NCBI GenBank assembly: GCA_003991915.1
Contig: RQTK01000540.1
Span: forward strand, 215,965-279,964
Direction: 5' to 3'
DNA from: Elysia chlorotica
Taxonomy: Eukaryota; Mollusca; Gastropoda; Plakobranchidae
DNA length: 64,000 bases
The notes below the pieces were generated by a model. It saw only the letters and a list, made by a program, of their open reading frames with translations, did no database searches and was not told the origin of the DNA. Numbering within the stretch: position 1 is the first letter of the stretch; every line of letters starts with the position of its first letter. Shown one piece after another: positions 23,701 through 35,519 of this stretch. The position numbers and the translations under genes are program-made.

Positions 23701-26700
23701 ACATTTCAGTCTCAAACAAACAAAGAAATCTTGGCACCAAATAAATTTTTCCCATTTTGAATGAAATGTCACAATGCGATTGTTTTTCCTTTTTTTTTCA
23801 GGTACCAGCCGGGTACAAATTTCTTACAACTAGACAAAAGAAAAACAAAAGATTTAAAGTTGGAATCAGCTTTATTGTGATGAATCTTGTTTAAAAAAAA
23901 CAGTACATGTAGCATGTAGGTATATTCTTTATTGGTTTCAACCAATGTATAATTTAATGGAAAGATTTGTATTCCTTTTCTGTGAAACATACTTGCACTC
24001 ATACAAACATGTATATTTAGATATTTCTTTTCAAAAACTGTTTGGCTTTAAAACATGAAAGGCGTTTTTAAAGGGAAATTCCAACCCGCTAAAAAAGTTG
24101 AGAATAGAAAAAGATACATTCAAGACAGTATTATTTAGGGGGCAAGAGAAGTGGAACACTTATGTGTTGACATCTTAAACAGATGTTTTGACTTCATGAA
24201 TTCTAGATTTATGAAAGACCAAGTGCAATTACCTTGATCTCTAAAACGAGACAAGCCAATTCTATCTATGTGTTCAGAAAGCTCTTCTCATTTTTTCCTC
24301 CTTGGTCAAGTGTGGAGAAAGCAGGATTATTCAGTACAAACAAGTGTGGAGAAAGCAGGATTATTCATTACAAGTCGGATATTGAACTTATTGAGTTATT
24401 GATAGTAATTGATAAGCATTAAACGAAAATACTATGTAGAGAATATACAATTACAATACAAAAATAAAAAGTACAACTAAGGCAGTTTCAACATTAAATC
24501 CATATTACAAGGTTACAAGGGCTGTCAAAATGTCACATTTTATTTTTGTCTAGTTCTCATCTTCCAGGTGTATTCCTTTTCTTCTATGCTTTTTAACTTT
24601 GAGGGGCCTGGTGGTCCAGGGGCAGAACATCGGCTTCCGACGCAAAAGGTCTGGGTTCGAGCCCTGGCAATTTTGCTCCCTACTGGTTAGATCGGTGTCA
24701 GTTAATTGTGACCGGCTGAGACAGGAGTCATGGTATCTCCACCCTGTCTCGTGTGTGGCAGCACATAAATTTGGCAGACGTCAGTCTTGGGTGGCACAAT
24801 ATAGCTTATATAGTGCTGATGTTGGACGTTAAATCAACTCAACTTAACTCTTTTAACTTTGATCTCCAATATGAGGTTGTTTGAAATGAGGTATGTGTAT
24901 TAAAACAGGATAGAGACAGTGAAAACCTCTCCCAACTTCCAATAGAAGAGGACTCTATACCCATGGGTTCTGACAGTTTTGTATATTTTGCATAATAGAA
25001 ACAGAGCTGACAAGCCATGCCAATAATAGCCACTCACATTACACTGACACTTGCCTAACCAGTAGTAAAGGCACAGCTTTATTGGGGATCCAACCCGCTA
25101 CCTACTGATTAGAAGATGCACACACCCCAGACTGAAATATCAACTTTCCAAATTATGGTAGCCCTATCTGCAGTGGAAGTAATATGAGATGACTTAGCTA
25201 TCATAGAAAAAATAATAAACACATGCAGCTTTCACAAAAGTGTAGTCTGACAAAAAGAAAACTGATTAAATAAACATCTTCTGTAAAAGCTGTTGAAGAT
25301 TTTCTGCTAACAGTGTCATAGAAAAGGAAGACAGAGAGACTATTATCATATTCGAGACAACATTAATAAGATACAGACCTAGATGCATCATTTTTAAATC
25401 TATGGTCAAACAAAAACAGTAATGCAGGATCCTAAATGGAAGAAAAAAAAATTACAAAGTACCAACGCACTCAAGAACACTTAAATTAAATCAGCAAAGA
25501 GGAAAATGAATAGCTTTAGGAAGTGGTACACATCAAAACAAATGCTGACTGTTCACAAAATTGATGCAAGATCTTAAATAGATATTATAGAAAACTATAA
25601 ATAATGTCTGGAATATCATATGCGACTCTTCTTAGAAGAAATCACATAGAATTTTCATCCTGAGCTTTGAACATCTGCAGGTACATGTTTTATGACCATA
25701 ATGGTCATTTTTATGTAACTTTATTATTCATTTCCATTTTCTTAATTTTACTGTAAAACACCATGAAAACTAAAAGTATTCGGAAGTAGAGTTGTTTTCT
25801 TTTTTTCAAATGATATGTAATACAAAGCCACATACATAATGATAATAACAACATATGTTTGAAAGTTAGCAATACTGTCTTAAATTAGAAGAAAAAAAAA
25901 TTAACTCATTACTCTGTAATTTTGAGCTTGATGTACAATAGCACATTGCAAAGCTGCAACCATCTTTGTCCACCGGCAAAGTTATGCCAGCTGGATGCTC
26001 TTTGGCATTCAGGGTATCTATATATAATGCTAGAATGTTTTGTTTTTGTAAGCTTTAAACATTATGTTTGATTTTTTTTTATCTTGGTATTAATGGTAAT
26101 CTCTTTAAAATCGATTTCCTAAAAAAAATTAAAAAAAAAAAAAATTAGTTCATCACAAAAATGATTTCTTCACAAATAGGCACATTTGCTTGATTTACAA
26201 ACATAAGTATCTGCGATTTTTTTGGCTTTTTCATATAAATAAATTAATGACTTTGCATAATTTAAACTACAAGAAAATGTATAATCAGCTGTGCATAAAT
26301 AACCAAAAAATTGAGCATCAATAATTGAAAGGGCAGTTTCGTTTGAGAAAAAGGTTGTTCACATTATTCTCAATCATGTAATTATTATATCAATCACACA
26401 GACATTTTCTACAGGTGATCATCTTAGAATATCATGGTTAATGTTAAAGTCAACATCAAAACTAAAGATGTTAAACAGAAAATAGTGCAATTATCAGATA
26501 TTAAGACAGAAGTAGAAAAATGTTCATCACAGTTAGAGAAAGAGAAATGACCATCCAATGGAAAACTATCACCAATAGGAGCACACAGGAGTTTAAACAC
26601 CACTTTCAAACTCACAATGTTTCAGAGTGATATTATTGAATGTTCTTACTTAGATACACCCCGTTTGGGTTTCTAGAATTTGATGGTGCTGGGTGACTTG

Positions 26701-29700
26701 CAGATCTCCTCAGATCGGGCTATTGGGAGGTTATAAAAAAAAAGAAAAAAAATGAAATAACACCCCCAATTTTATACTCTAAAAACTTAACAGCACAAAC
26801 GTTCTAAAACAAAATTAGATTTGGTTGCTAACATACTCGTAGATATTCTTAATCTCCAAAAAGTTTTATTTTATCAGCAATTTCCTTTTTAAAAATACTA
26901 TTATAGCTTCATTATTATTTTTTAAATTATGTATGATTGAAAAAGTATCTTTTTGCACTTGATTTGTAAATATATCAATAGATTAATTTGAAACTCTATT
27001 ATAGAAATTACTTAAACAACCTCTCAAATGTGAGTCATCTAGCAACTTTGTTATTTAGGAAATGTTTGTGTATAGATTTAAGTTTAGAAACTGATCAATC
27101 TTATTAGTTTATTTTATTGATAGGTTTGTTACTTTTGCTAACAAGTGTTTCGATATATCAATTATCTTTTAACAGAAAACACAATGCTAGAAAATTTATT
27201 GTAGCACGATTCTTTATGAAAAAATTACCATATATATAATAATGTATGTGTTTGTCTGTGTCTGTGTATATGTTTAATTATAAATCACTCCTCTAAAAAA
27301 ACAGTTACAATAAACTCATGTCAAGCAAGTTACATGCAATGATTAGCTTTAGAGGCCAAACAAGATCCTCTTTGCATGACATTGTTATTCATATAAATAA
27401 ACTTTAACATGCTATAAAGGAACTTGCAAAAGTAAGGAGAAAAAATACAACCAAACAAATGAAATAGGAAAATGGAAGGTTAAATTTACAGCATGTATAG
27501 ACAAATCGACCTTTAACTCATGTGAGGTAAATAGAAAGTTTTTATCACATTTAAAATTTGTGTCAAACAATAAGAAAATTGAGGCAAGAAAAATGGAGGT
27601 AGAGAAGGACGCAAGGCCACACAATCAAGGGGATTCATTCTAGCAAAAGTGATAATAAATATGATGCATAATTATTTGGAAAGTTTTAACAAAACATAAA
27701 AAAGGGTTAGCAGCATGACTTTTTCAACTTGCATTATATCAAACAGGTCAAGGTTGTGCCCTTCTACCAGTAATCATAAGTAATATTACATAAGCTTGCC
27801 TCTTGTTTTGATAGCAGTCTCCTCTTTGGTGGAGGAATTACATGCAAACCATAATGTAACTCACTTTAAAATGGTCAATTAGTTACAAATTTTTGTTGTT
27901 TTGTTTTTTTTTCTATCATTTTTTTTTTTAAATCCTGTTTGAAAGTACTGGTTTTGAGGCACATCAAAATTTTAAACAAAACTCAAAATAAAGCTTTTTT
28001 CCCCGAAAAATCATTATTTAGGACACACTCACAAAAATCCGAGGATGTTGACTAAAAGGAGAAAGTTTCAGAAATACTTATTATTATTTTGCACAATGTC
28101 CATTTGTTTTCCTTTATTTTTTATGATGGAGCAATTGCAATATTTTGAATCATGTTAACTTGTGCTAGACGGCAAAAAATAGACTAAAATTTTCAGAATG
28201 TGTATGACATATTCCTTACAGATGATTGCACACAATGTTTTATACAAAAGAGTTTTATAAATAACAAATAATGATAATGTAATACCTTCTCGACCAAAAT
28301 CTTTAAACATTCTACAAAAAGGCATACATTTAAGAGAGCAAACAATGCTCCCATAACATATATGCGAAATGCGAACAATCATGAAAGCAGGGAAGGAGGG
28401 GAACAGGATTATTAGTTTTTGTTTTATGAAGGTATAATATATGGAGATACTAGCTTGCTGATAAAAAAAAAAATTAAAGCCATATTCACACAGAGAATTG
28501 ACTAATGCTGGTTCCTTTTTGTTTTGATTTATTAATATCATATATCGGACATTTTTTATGGTTGAGTTTAAAGTATGTACCTTTATATTTAATACAAATT
28601 GAGACCATCCTTATATCGTATATAATATTACCCTCTTGATATAAAAAAAAAAAACAAAGAACTTTCTCAATAAAATTCAGTTTGGTTCTCAAAGAAAAAA
28701 AAATGTCTCACTTTATTATGCAGTAACTGACTTAAAAAGTGTGCATCACAAGGAATATTTCCAAAAGGTACCTTGTGACAAGCTTTTGAAAAATCTTTCT
28801 TAAAAAAAAATGGTGAGTCAAAAATTATGATAATATAAAATTTTCTTCAGAAAACAGTAAACATTTATGAGAGCAAAAATTTTGACATGTATTCCACACT
28901 ATGGGGAATATTGGATACTGAGCTGTTGTATATCATGAACAAAATCCTACCCTGATATATTTTAATTTGAAAGACCATGAAGCAGTGAAGAAATGGAACA
29001 AAATTAGGAGTTTTTCTTTCATGATGGTAGAAAAACACAATGGGTTTCGCAGGTGGGTATATTATGTAGCGATATTGGTTTGTGGGTAGAATATTAAAGT
29101 CAAGTTCACAAAAATATTTAGCAAATGCACCAAGCGCTTAACATCTTATTTTTTCAGATTTTAATTTTGATCTTTTTTTTTTATTACACATCTTACCTGC
29201 TTTATATATGGAATTTTTTTTTCAACAGTTGAGTTTCAACAATGCACTTTCATATTTATTGCTAATCAAGACCTTATATACTGTAATCTCATTTATATTG
29301 AACAAAACAAAAATTAAGTTTGGTTATCAATATGTCTAAGTTCTTAATAGTAATAAATTGTAAGGTAAATATTACAAGGTGGGCAGCATAAAATGATTTA
29401 ATTAGAATTTAAGGATATGACTTGGGTCAGATTGTATATTGAAGGCTATGATTTGGGATATAAGATAACAGGCTAATTAACCTGGCTTTTCTTGCGACGA
29501 GCAATGGAGAAATGCAGTTTCTTGGCGATTTCTTTTGTGATATCGACCTCGTCCTCAATCTCCTCTTGCAGCAGTTCTTCAATCACATCCTCCAAGGTGA
29601 TGATACCCACAATGGTCTTGAGAACAGACAATGAAAGAAAGAAGAAAAAAATTATCATTCTTGACTACACTTGAAATAAATGATTAATGGCAACAAAATT

Positions 29701-32700
29701 GTTCAAGATATATATTTTTTCAAAGGTAAAGACTATGGTGTTTATTCGTAAAAGTGGGTCCCTGTCACAGGTCAATTTGTTGGACATCGTCAAATCAATT
29801 CAACTCAAAACAGACCTGGTGCACATTAAAAAAAAGAATTACGTCAACAGTTTCATTTTTTAGAGTTTCATTCTAATCTTCATCAGTGAAACATCATTGT
29901 TACTCACGCCTTCCTCTACTTGGGGCGCTGGGGGCTGGCTTTGGCTGGACTCCTGCACGTTGACAAGCAGCGAGGCAGACTCAGAGTCATCACTGTCAGG
30001 TCTTAACATCTGGTCGTCATCTTTCCTACTCGCTTGTTGCACAAAAGCCAAGTGACCTTGGATTAACAAAAACAATGAGTCAATAAATATCAACCAAGAT
30101 GTTAAATGAATGGAGCTAAATATGCATCATGTAAAAATAAAAATTAAGTTTAGAGAACAAACAAAACAAAAAAATGAAGTAACAGCTGTTTTTTTCTTTT
30201 TCCAAATATTTTTAAGGACTTCAAAAAGAAAAATATGTGCACACTAGGGAGTTTTAAAAAGTTATTGATATTGCCAATTAACACCCATTAAAAAAAAATC
30301 AAGGCAGCAAAAGGCCAAATTGACATAAACCTTGTATATATATTTTATTGACAATGATTTAATATCTGGCCTATCATTATCAAAGTATACCTTTGACTTT
30401 GAACATTTCAACAGACTAAATTGATTCAGACTGGACGAACCCAACCCTGTCAAGATTGGGACATTGTTAACCTACTTTTGCCTGTCTGGAAAGTGTTGAG
30501 CAAATCGAACAAGGGCTGGTCTGATTCAATAAACATGGGCGGGCGTCCATATCTTGTATCACAGACCAGACTGGACACTGGCACCGCGTCGTCCGGGTCA
30601 AGCTTGATCAGGGTCTTGGTCAGCAAGCACCCGACGATGTTTGTTCTGTCCGATTCATAGACTGGTATTCTGGAGTGACCCATTTCGATTACCTGCAAAG
30701 TTAAACATAAACTAACTTTTTGGACCAGTTTCAAGACTTTTACACAGGTGTCGTAAGTCCTTTGATTTTGATAAATTTTAATGACCGACATGAACTATGG
30801 ATCCTAGTTGTTGTTTTTTTGCTTTTTTTATAAAAAGGGAAGAACTTATAACTGAAGCTATAATTGCTTCCAGTTTGCACCTCTTACAGACGTATTTACC
30901 TGTGTCATGGTATCATGGTCCAGTCGAGCGTTGATGCTCAACATAAAGGTTTCCTCAATATTCAGCATGGCATCTTTGGCTTGCTTGTTTCTCATATCCA
31001 AGCAGCCCTAAAAGAGGCAAGAAAACAAACAAAAGTAAAACAAAATAATGTAATAAGATTAAATTTTTGATTATTCTATTTTTTGTTTTAGCTTTAGTTT
31101 TTAAATCCTGATGTGGCAAATTATTGTTCTGTTCAATGTGTTCTTTCAAGGGATGCAATGCTGTAATGAGATTGTGTGCATTGCTTTAAAGAAAATAATT
31201 TTCTTCACACTGAAAGAAAAACAGCCCTTTCAGTATTAATTTGTTGGTTGTTGTTTTGTTTGTTTTTTCATTATAAAAAGAAATGTCTGTTTTTTTTAAG
31301 TATGATACATGTGATTTGTTTCAATGACTCAATCTGATCCATCATTCTATTTTCTTCATTTCTTTTTCCAGCATAATATTTTTGCCTTTGTTACTTAAAT
31401 CCCACAGTGGAGCTTTATCACAAATATAATTACAAGTTTTACATATTTGTTATCTTGATGATCAACAATTCATCTTTGCTTAGTGCATCTTGATGTATTA
31501 CCTTAGCGCATCGCGATATATTACCTTAATGATCAACACTTCATCTTTGCTGAGTGCAGCCTGATGTATTACCTTAGCGCATCGCAATATATTACCTTAA
31601 TGATCAACACTTCATCTTTGCTGAGTGCAGCCTGATGTATTACCTTAGCGCATCGCGATATATTACCTTAAAGATCAACACTTCATCTTTGCTGAGTGCA
31701 GCCTGATGTATTACCTTAGCGCATCGCGATATATTACCTTAATGAACAACACTTCATCTTTGCTTAGTGCATCTCAGTGTATTACCTTAATGACCCAATA
31801 CTTTATCTTTCCTTAACGCATCTTGATATACTACCTTAATGATCAACACTTCATCTTTGCTGAGGGCATCTTCAAGCGAGCTGTGGCCTCCTGTCTGGGA
31901 TTCTTCTCCATGAATGTCAATCAAAGCTTTGAGCTGTCCCCGTCTGTAGAAGGTGCCATGGTCTGTACCGAGAAACCAGTCCAGCATTTTGGAGAAAGGG
32001 TACGCAATGATGAAAAATGCACCCATCATAAAGTATACCAATCTGGGAAGAAAATAGCCTTAGGTTTATGCAATTCATACCAGAGCTAAGAAACAGCGTG
32101 CTATGCTACAATTAAGCCCTTAGACTAACTAATTAAAATATGTTATATTTTATTAGAAAGCTTCTATATAAAGTCAATTGGATCTTTGCATTGCAAAATA
32201 TGGAAAAAGATGAAAAGATGCAAGAGAGTACAAATGTCATAGACTGCATATATATTTTTTGTCTTTTGTCCTATCTTTAAGTGAAAATTTGAAATAATAA
32301 GTACCCAGCTGATATCATTTTGAATTGTGGTAATAATGTTGTGGAAGATAGTAATTGTGTGGCAATGCATAACTAGAGACATACTGTTTCTTCAGACACT
32401 GTCTTATCTTGTTAAGCATAATAGTTATCTAAAACATGCTTTTTTTTTTAACTAGAGAGAAACATTTTCCTTAGCAACACTCACGGAGCAAGATAGGCAC
32501 CAATTGCCAGACCATACCGTGTACATACAGCTTGAGGTACGACCCTAAAAAAGGAACAGATAATAACTCTTTAAATACATGTAGATACATGAGAAAATGG
32601 TTTCATCTGAAATAATTTTACAATAATTATACAATTCACAAGACCCATTAAATTGTCCAGATCCACAGCAAACTATTTTCTTTTTCATACTTTCTGTGAA

Positions 32701-33983
32701 AAATAAATATCCAGAAACTTGTTGCTTCAATAATAAAATAAATTTGAAAAGTTCACGACTTTCATATCATCTACACTATAATGAGACAGATATAATTATA
32801 TACTATCTTTATTTATGTCACTTGCTATTTGTGAAGCATTTCCTAAGCAATTTAAAACAATTTTCTGTTCTATTTCAAGCACTCTAGAACAAACCAAAAA
32901 AAAGCTAGCTTTCAAGTTTCTGCCTTAAAAGATTCTTCAAAATGTCCAACTTCATTCAATTAAAATTTTCCTTGACAGGTTAGAAAAATAACAATAATAT
33001 CATATCTTATCTCAACTTCTTAAGTAACTTCAACTTACTCTCCGAAAATCAGAACTGCTGTAACGGATACAATGATAGCGATGACAGGGTTGGACACATG
33101 GTCCAGAAAAATGGGCATGGCCTCCACAGCTACTGCATTAGAGAGAAGAAGAGTGACCAGAAGCAGGTGGTGTCGCTTCACCAGTGGGATGATGCGGGCT
33201 GCATACTTCCGCTCCTTTGGGGTCCCACCTTCCTTCATGGTGATTAGCGTGGTATAATCCAGTGACAGCAGACCCATGGTCAGACCAGACATGAGGCCTG
33301 AAAAAAAAATTTTTTTTTTTTTTAATTTTGAGTTCAAGCCTCTATCATTGATTGAAAAAACATTGACGATTCTTTCTTTTCTCTCGTACTGACAACGATT
33401 TTGTTTTCTTTATATTTCTTCTTTGTTCTGTTGGATTGTTCTAAAGTATATATATAATGGTAAGCTAGTTGAATCTTTCAATCAAAATGATCTGTCAACA
33501 AAACTCTAATTCAATTAAAGGGCAACTAGCTAGTTGTTGTTGGGTTGGTTTAACGTCCAACAACTAGCTAGAAGCTAATATATATTATATACATAGGCCC
33601 TACAAATATAAAACATTTTCATGGCAATTTTCTACAGTCTAAAGTGTTATTATTAGGTCTAGCCACCTTTAGTTGGTGACTCAGAAATTTAGAATCTGTT
33701 AATAAATAACAAATAAAATGTACATATCTTCTTTTATTTTTAAATCGCTAAATTCTTTAATGTCTCACTGATGATGTCCATACAAAACCTATGGTTATCA
33801 ACGTACCTGAGTCAAAATATCTGCATGAAACTCACCAGCAAAAAGGACAAGGCCCACATATATGCCTATGTAAATCCAGAACCATTCGTCCTTGTATGTC
33901 AAAATAGCCTCTGGAAGCTCATAGTCTTTACCATCACAGAGTACTTTTTCCTCACTAATAATAGTGCAGTTGACAAAATCCAT
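20675..33983 (-). CDS. DUF21-CBS membrane protein, plant/yeast Mam3 type, CNNM relative; 463 aa (or 430 aa)
   Basis: Probable divalent-metal homeostasis protein of the DUF21/CNNM superfamily. Coding exons: 33983-33836, 33297-33039, 32544-32485, 32042-31835, 31007-30900, 30692-30476, 30056-29908, 29616-29482, 26719-26650, 20712-20675; all phases match and splice sites are GT-AG. Residues about 35-180 form the DUF21 core (LMSGLTMGLLSLD, LLVTLLLSNAVAVEAMP, LIFGEVVPQAVCTRYGL). Residues about 226-400 form a CBS pair (KDAM, GHSRIPVY, TGKSHLAF, GIITLEDVIEELLQEEI). The motifs resemble plant At-DUF21 and yeast Mam3 proteins more than vertebrate CNNMs. There is no obvious signal peptide and no cyclic-nucleotide-binding domain. 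Reading through the donor after KKSQ gives VN and a stop at 29473 (430 aa). Splicing on adds PDLRRSASHP... and ends DDAWGWQ. Metal specificity cannot be read from sequence. Confidence 0.92.
21055..21315 (-). mobile_element. Diverged SINE copy, minus strand
   Basis: Reverse-complement tail (GTGGTTTGGTCTCTAAACGTC), body (ATTGTGGACGGGTTCC, CTCAGCCAGTCATATTATAC) and tRNA-like head (TTTTGAACCAGAGACC, ACGCTCTACCAC). Confidence 0.7.
21316..23235. other. Intron of the DUF21 gene, nothing recognised
   Basis: Part of the 5.9-kb intron between exons 9 and 10. AT-rich, with no exon-like signal on either strand. Confidence 0.5.
23240..23500 (-). mobile_element. Diverged SINE copy with poly-C and a duplicated end
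   Basis: ATTGTGGACGGGTC-like body and an ATGACTCATGTCTCTG segment resemble the reverse-complement SINE. The segment from ATCATGACTCATGTCTCTG to ACTTGCGCCAGTC occurs twice (about 23325 and 23415), each followed by a run of C (23398-23413 and 23486-23496). Confidence 0.55.
24603..24850 (+). mobile_element. tRNA-derived SINE, full length, 12-bp target-site duplication
   Basis: Same element as at 2614, with A-box-like GGTCCAGGGGCAGAAC, B-box-like GGGTTCGAGCCC, the GACAGGAGTCATGGTATC body and a GTTGGACGTTAAATC tail. TTTTAACTTTGA at 24591-24602 and 24851-24862 flanks it. It is inserted in the last intron of the DUF21 gene. Confidence 0.9.
24863..26649. other. Intron sequence, nothing recognised
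   Basis: AT-rich intron between DUF21 exons 9 and 10, without convincing exon, repeat array or mobile element. Confidence 0.5.
26650..26719 (-). CDS. DUF21 gene exon 9 (23 codons + 1 nt)
   Basis: Acceptor CCTCCCAATAG, phase 0 entry. Encodes PDLRRSASHPAPSNSRN and NGVYL. The donor CTAA|GTAAGA leaves one base, matching exon 10. Basic and Ser/Pro-rich, as expected for the disordered C-terminus of DUF21-CBS proteins. Confidence 0.65.
26720..29472. other. Intron of the DUF21 gene / alternative 3' UTR
   Basis: AT-rich, no further exon recognised. If the transcript reads through the donor at 29481, this would be the 3' UTR of the 430-aa form. Confidence 0.45.
29473..29616 (-). CDS. DUF21 gene exon 8 (CBS2 end; alternative stop)
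   Basis: Acceptor TTCTCAAG. Encodes TIVGIITLEDVIEELL and QEEIEDEVDITKEIAKK to RRKKSQ. The donor CAG|GTTAAT would end the exon at 29482. Without splicing the frame ends VN-TAG at 29473. Confidence 0.9.
   Translation of the reverse strand, partial: TIVGIITLEDVIEELLQEEIEDEVDITKEIAKKLHFSIARRKKSQVN
29908..30056 (-). CDS. DUF21 gene exon 7
   Basis: Acceptor AATCCAAG, A|GT split serine completing TGKSHLAFV. It then carries an acidic, Ser/Gln/Pro-rich linker (DDDQMLRPDSDDSESAS, PPAPQVEEG). Donor GGC|GTGAGT. Confidence 0.9.
30476..30692 (-). CDS. DUF21 gene exon 6 (CBS core)
   Basis: Encodes VIEMGHSRIPVYESDRTN, IVGCLLTKTLIKLDP and LFDLLNTFQTGK. Donor AAAA|GTAGGT, phase 1. Confidence 0.93.
30900..31007 (-). 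CDS. DUF21 gene exon 5 (36 codons)
   Basis: Encodes GCLDMRNKQAKDAML through ETFMLSINARLDHDTMTQ, the start of the first CBS motif. Phase 0/0, donor CAG|GTAAAT. Confidence 0.93.
31455..31860 (-). repeat. 71-bp tandem array derived from the 3' end of DUF21 exon 4
   Basis: Units recur at 31460, 31531, 31602, 31673 and 31744 with exact 71-bp spacing. A diverged copy follows near 31791, and the real exon end is the last member. Each unit repeats the last 33 bases of the exon (coding A-L-S-K-D-E-V-L-I-I-K) followed by a donor-like GTAAT. The copies lie in the intron downstream of the exon. Confidence 0.92.
31835..32042 (-). CDS. DUF21 gene exon 4 (69 codons + 1 nt)
   Basis: Acceptor TTCTTCCCAG. 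Completes Pro156 (CC|A), then LVYFMMGAFFIIAYPFSKM (last membrane segment) and YRRGQLKALIDIHGEES, ending SKDEVLIIK. Donor AAG|GTAGTA. Confidence 0.93.
32485..32544 (-). CDS. DUF21 gene exon 3 (60 bp)
   Basis: Completes Glu136 (GA|G) and encodes VVPQAVCTRYGLAIGAYLA. The GEVVPQA signature is split across exons 2 and 3. Confidence 0.92.
33039..33297 (-). CDS. DUF21 gene exon 2 (85 codons)
   Basis: Encodes the DUF21 signature LMSGLTMGLLSLDYTTL, ERKYAARIIPLVKRHH, LLVTLLLSNAVAVEAMP and AVLIFGE. Donor GA|GTAAGT. Confidence 0.95.
33530..33566 (-). mobile_element. SINE tail scrap
   Basis: GTTGGGTTGGTTTAACGTCC is the reverse-complement SINE 3' end. CTAGCTAGTTG and CAACTAGCTAG flank it as an inverted pair. 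Confidence 0.6.
33836..33983 (-). CDS. DUF21 gene exon 1 (start codon)
   Basis: ATG at 33983. Encodes MDFVNCTIISEEKVL, a short extracellular leader, then EWFWIYIGIYVGLVLFAG, the first membrane segment. The frame is open some way upstream but no other ATG is seen. Donor G|GTGAGT. Confidence 0.85.
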
Positions 33984-34364
33984 TTTAATGCTTTTTGGAT
34001 TTAAACTGTTGATAGATGGGATATATATACATATTTACTATTGATCGTTGTTCTATTTTGTCAGTAAAAAGTCATTTGTCCACAAGGGGGTCTACAGGCC
34101 TTAAGATATAAAGCTACATAGTAATATAAAATCTAGATCTAGGTGTGGTGTACAAACTTGATCATCTTAAATGAATGTTGTAGAGGACCTTACAAGTATT
34201 AAATCTCACTATCAGGGAAAGAAACTTGTACCGGTAACTAAAAATTGTTGAACATTAAAATTGGTCCCTACTAATCAAGACAGTATCAACACACATGTAT
34301 TTAATTTTAAAAATTTTCTGCTTTCAAGACAGAATTCCTAGGTTTCAGTTTTTAAATACCGGGT

Positions 34365-34510
34365 AGTTATAGTCGGACAATACATCTTGGGACCCATTTA
34401 TGATCCTTATTGGGAACATCTGCAAGTCGCAGTGGATCAATCAGTTAGTGCTCTGGACCTAGAGCAGGAAGTCCCTGGTTTCAATCTCAGCTGGTGCCTC
34501 CAAGTAAATA
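34365..34510 (+). mobile_element. tRNA-derived SINE fragment (head)
   Basis: GTGGATCAATCAGTTAGTGC resembles a tRNA A-box region and CTGGTTTCAATCTC a B box. The element appears truncated and diverged. Confidence 0.45.
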
Positions 34511-35313
34511 CAAGATGCTTAGACTTTAGAGACCTAGGCCTACATGGCAGGAGAAACTAACCTAAGAAAAAGATTCTAGATCTACATCTGGGAGCTCACT
34601 TAGAAGATTGATCAAAATGCTCTAAACTAATTTGTACGCTTCATAAATGAGAGATGTGCCGTTTGAATCTGGTGCCTCCGTCTTCAAAAATTTAACTTCA
34701 AACTGCCTAGGGAACAAATATTGCATGATACTATCTAGAATAGACCATTATATAGGCCCCCCTATAATAGACTAATAGTACTTAACAAAATTATAAAAAT
34801 AGCCTGAATGTAGACACAATTAACGTTTTAAGTTTAAATTTTTTAAATTTGGATTAGGTCCCTAAATATCCATTTAAATTTAAGCACGTACAGGCCTTCA
34901 AAAGACTTCAAAAGACTTGTCATTCAGTTCTAAAGAGTACCGGTAGGTCTACCTATAGATTAAATCTACATCTCGTTGACCTTCATGTAGTCACTTTTAA
35001 GTCGTTAGATGAAAATATAGATGATCGGATCTTTAGACCTACAAGAATACGAGATCTTTCTAAGTCTAGACCTGGAAATATAAGATCTAGATAGATTCTA
35101 AATCTATACATTCTTGCAATACCGGTAGTAATATTGTGATGTTATGATCCTGTCCACTAATCAACTATCAAGCAAACAAAAAAGTAGATCTAGGTACAAT
35201 GTAGATTTAGATCTATCTAATCACTCAACGAATCTCAAATGCTCCTCCAAGTCCTCGGGTAGATTAGACTTTAATCTAGGTAGAGAATCTACATTATTAT
35301 TAGAACTACTCAC

Positions 35314-35510
35314 CCTGCAGCCCTGTAGTAGCCTTGGTTGCTTGGTAAGCGAGACTTAGATTAAACGAGACTGTACTTCACTGCAGACCAGTTTAAGTGC
35401 CTGGTCTAAATGAGTAGGGCCTAGCACAGTCTGTGCGAGAGCTGCGGTCGTCAGGTCTCGCCTGCGAATGCGATCGTTTGCAATAATTTCGAGTCATGAA
35501 GCCGCCCTCA
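35314..35510 (-). promoter_or_regulatory. Probable 5' UTR exon and promoter region of the DUF21 gene
   Basis: A GC- and CpG-richer island in AT-rich DNA. On the minus strand GGGCTGCAGG|GTGAGTAG at 35314 is a strong donor with no coding frame before it, as expected for a 5' untranslated exon upstream of the ATG at 33983. A short upstream ATG at about 35495 opens a frame that stops before the donor. Confidence 0.5.
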
Positions 35511-35519
35511 TAGGTGTGT

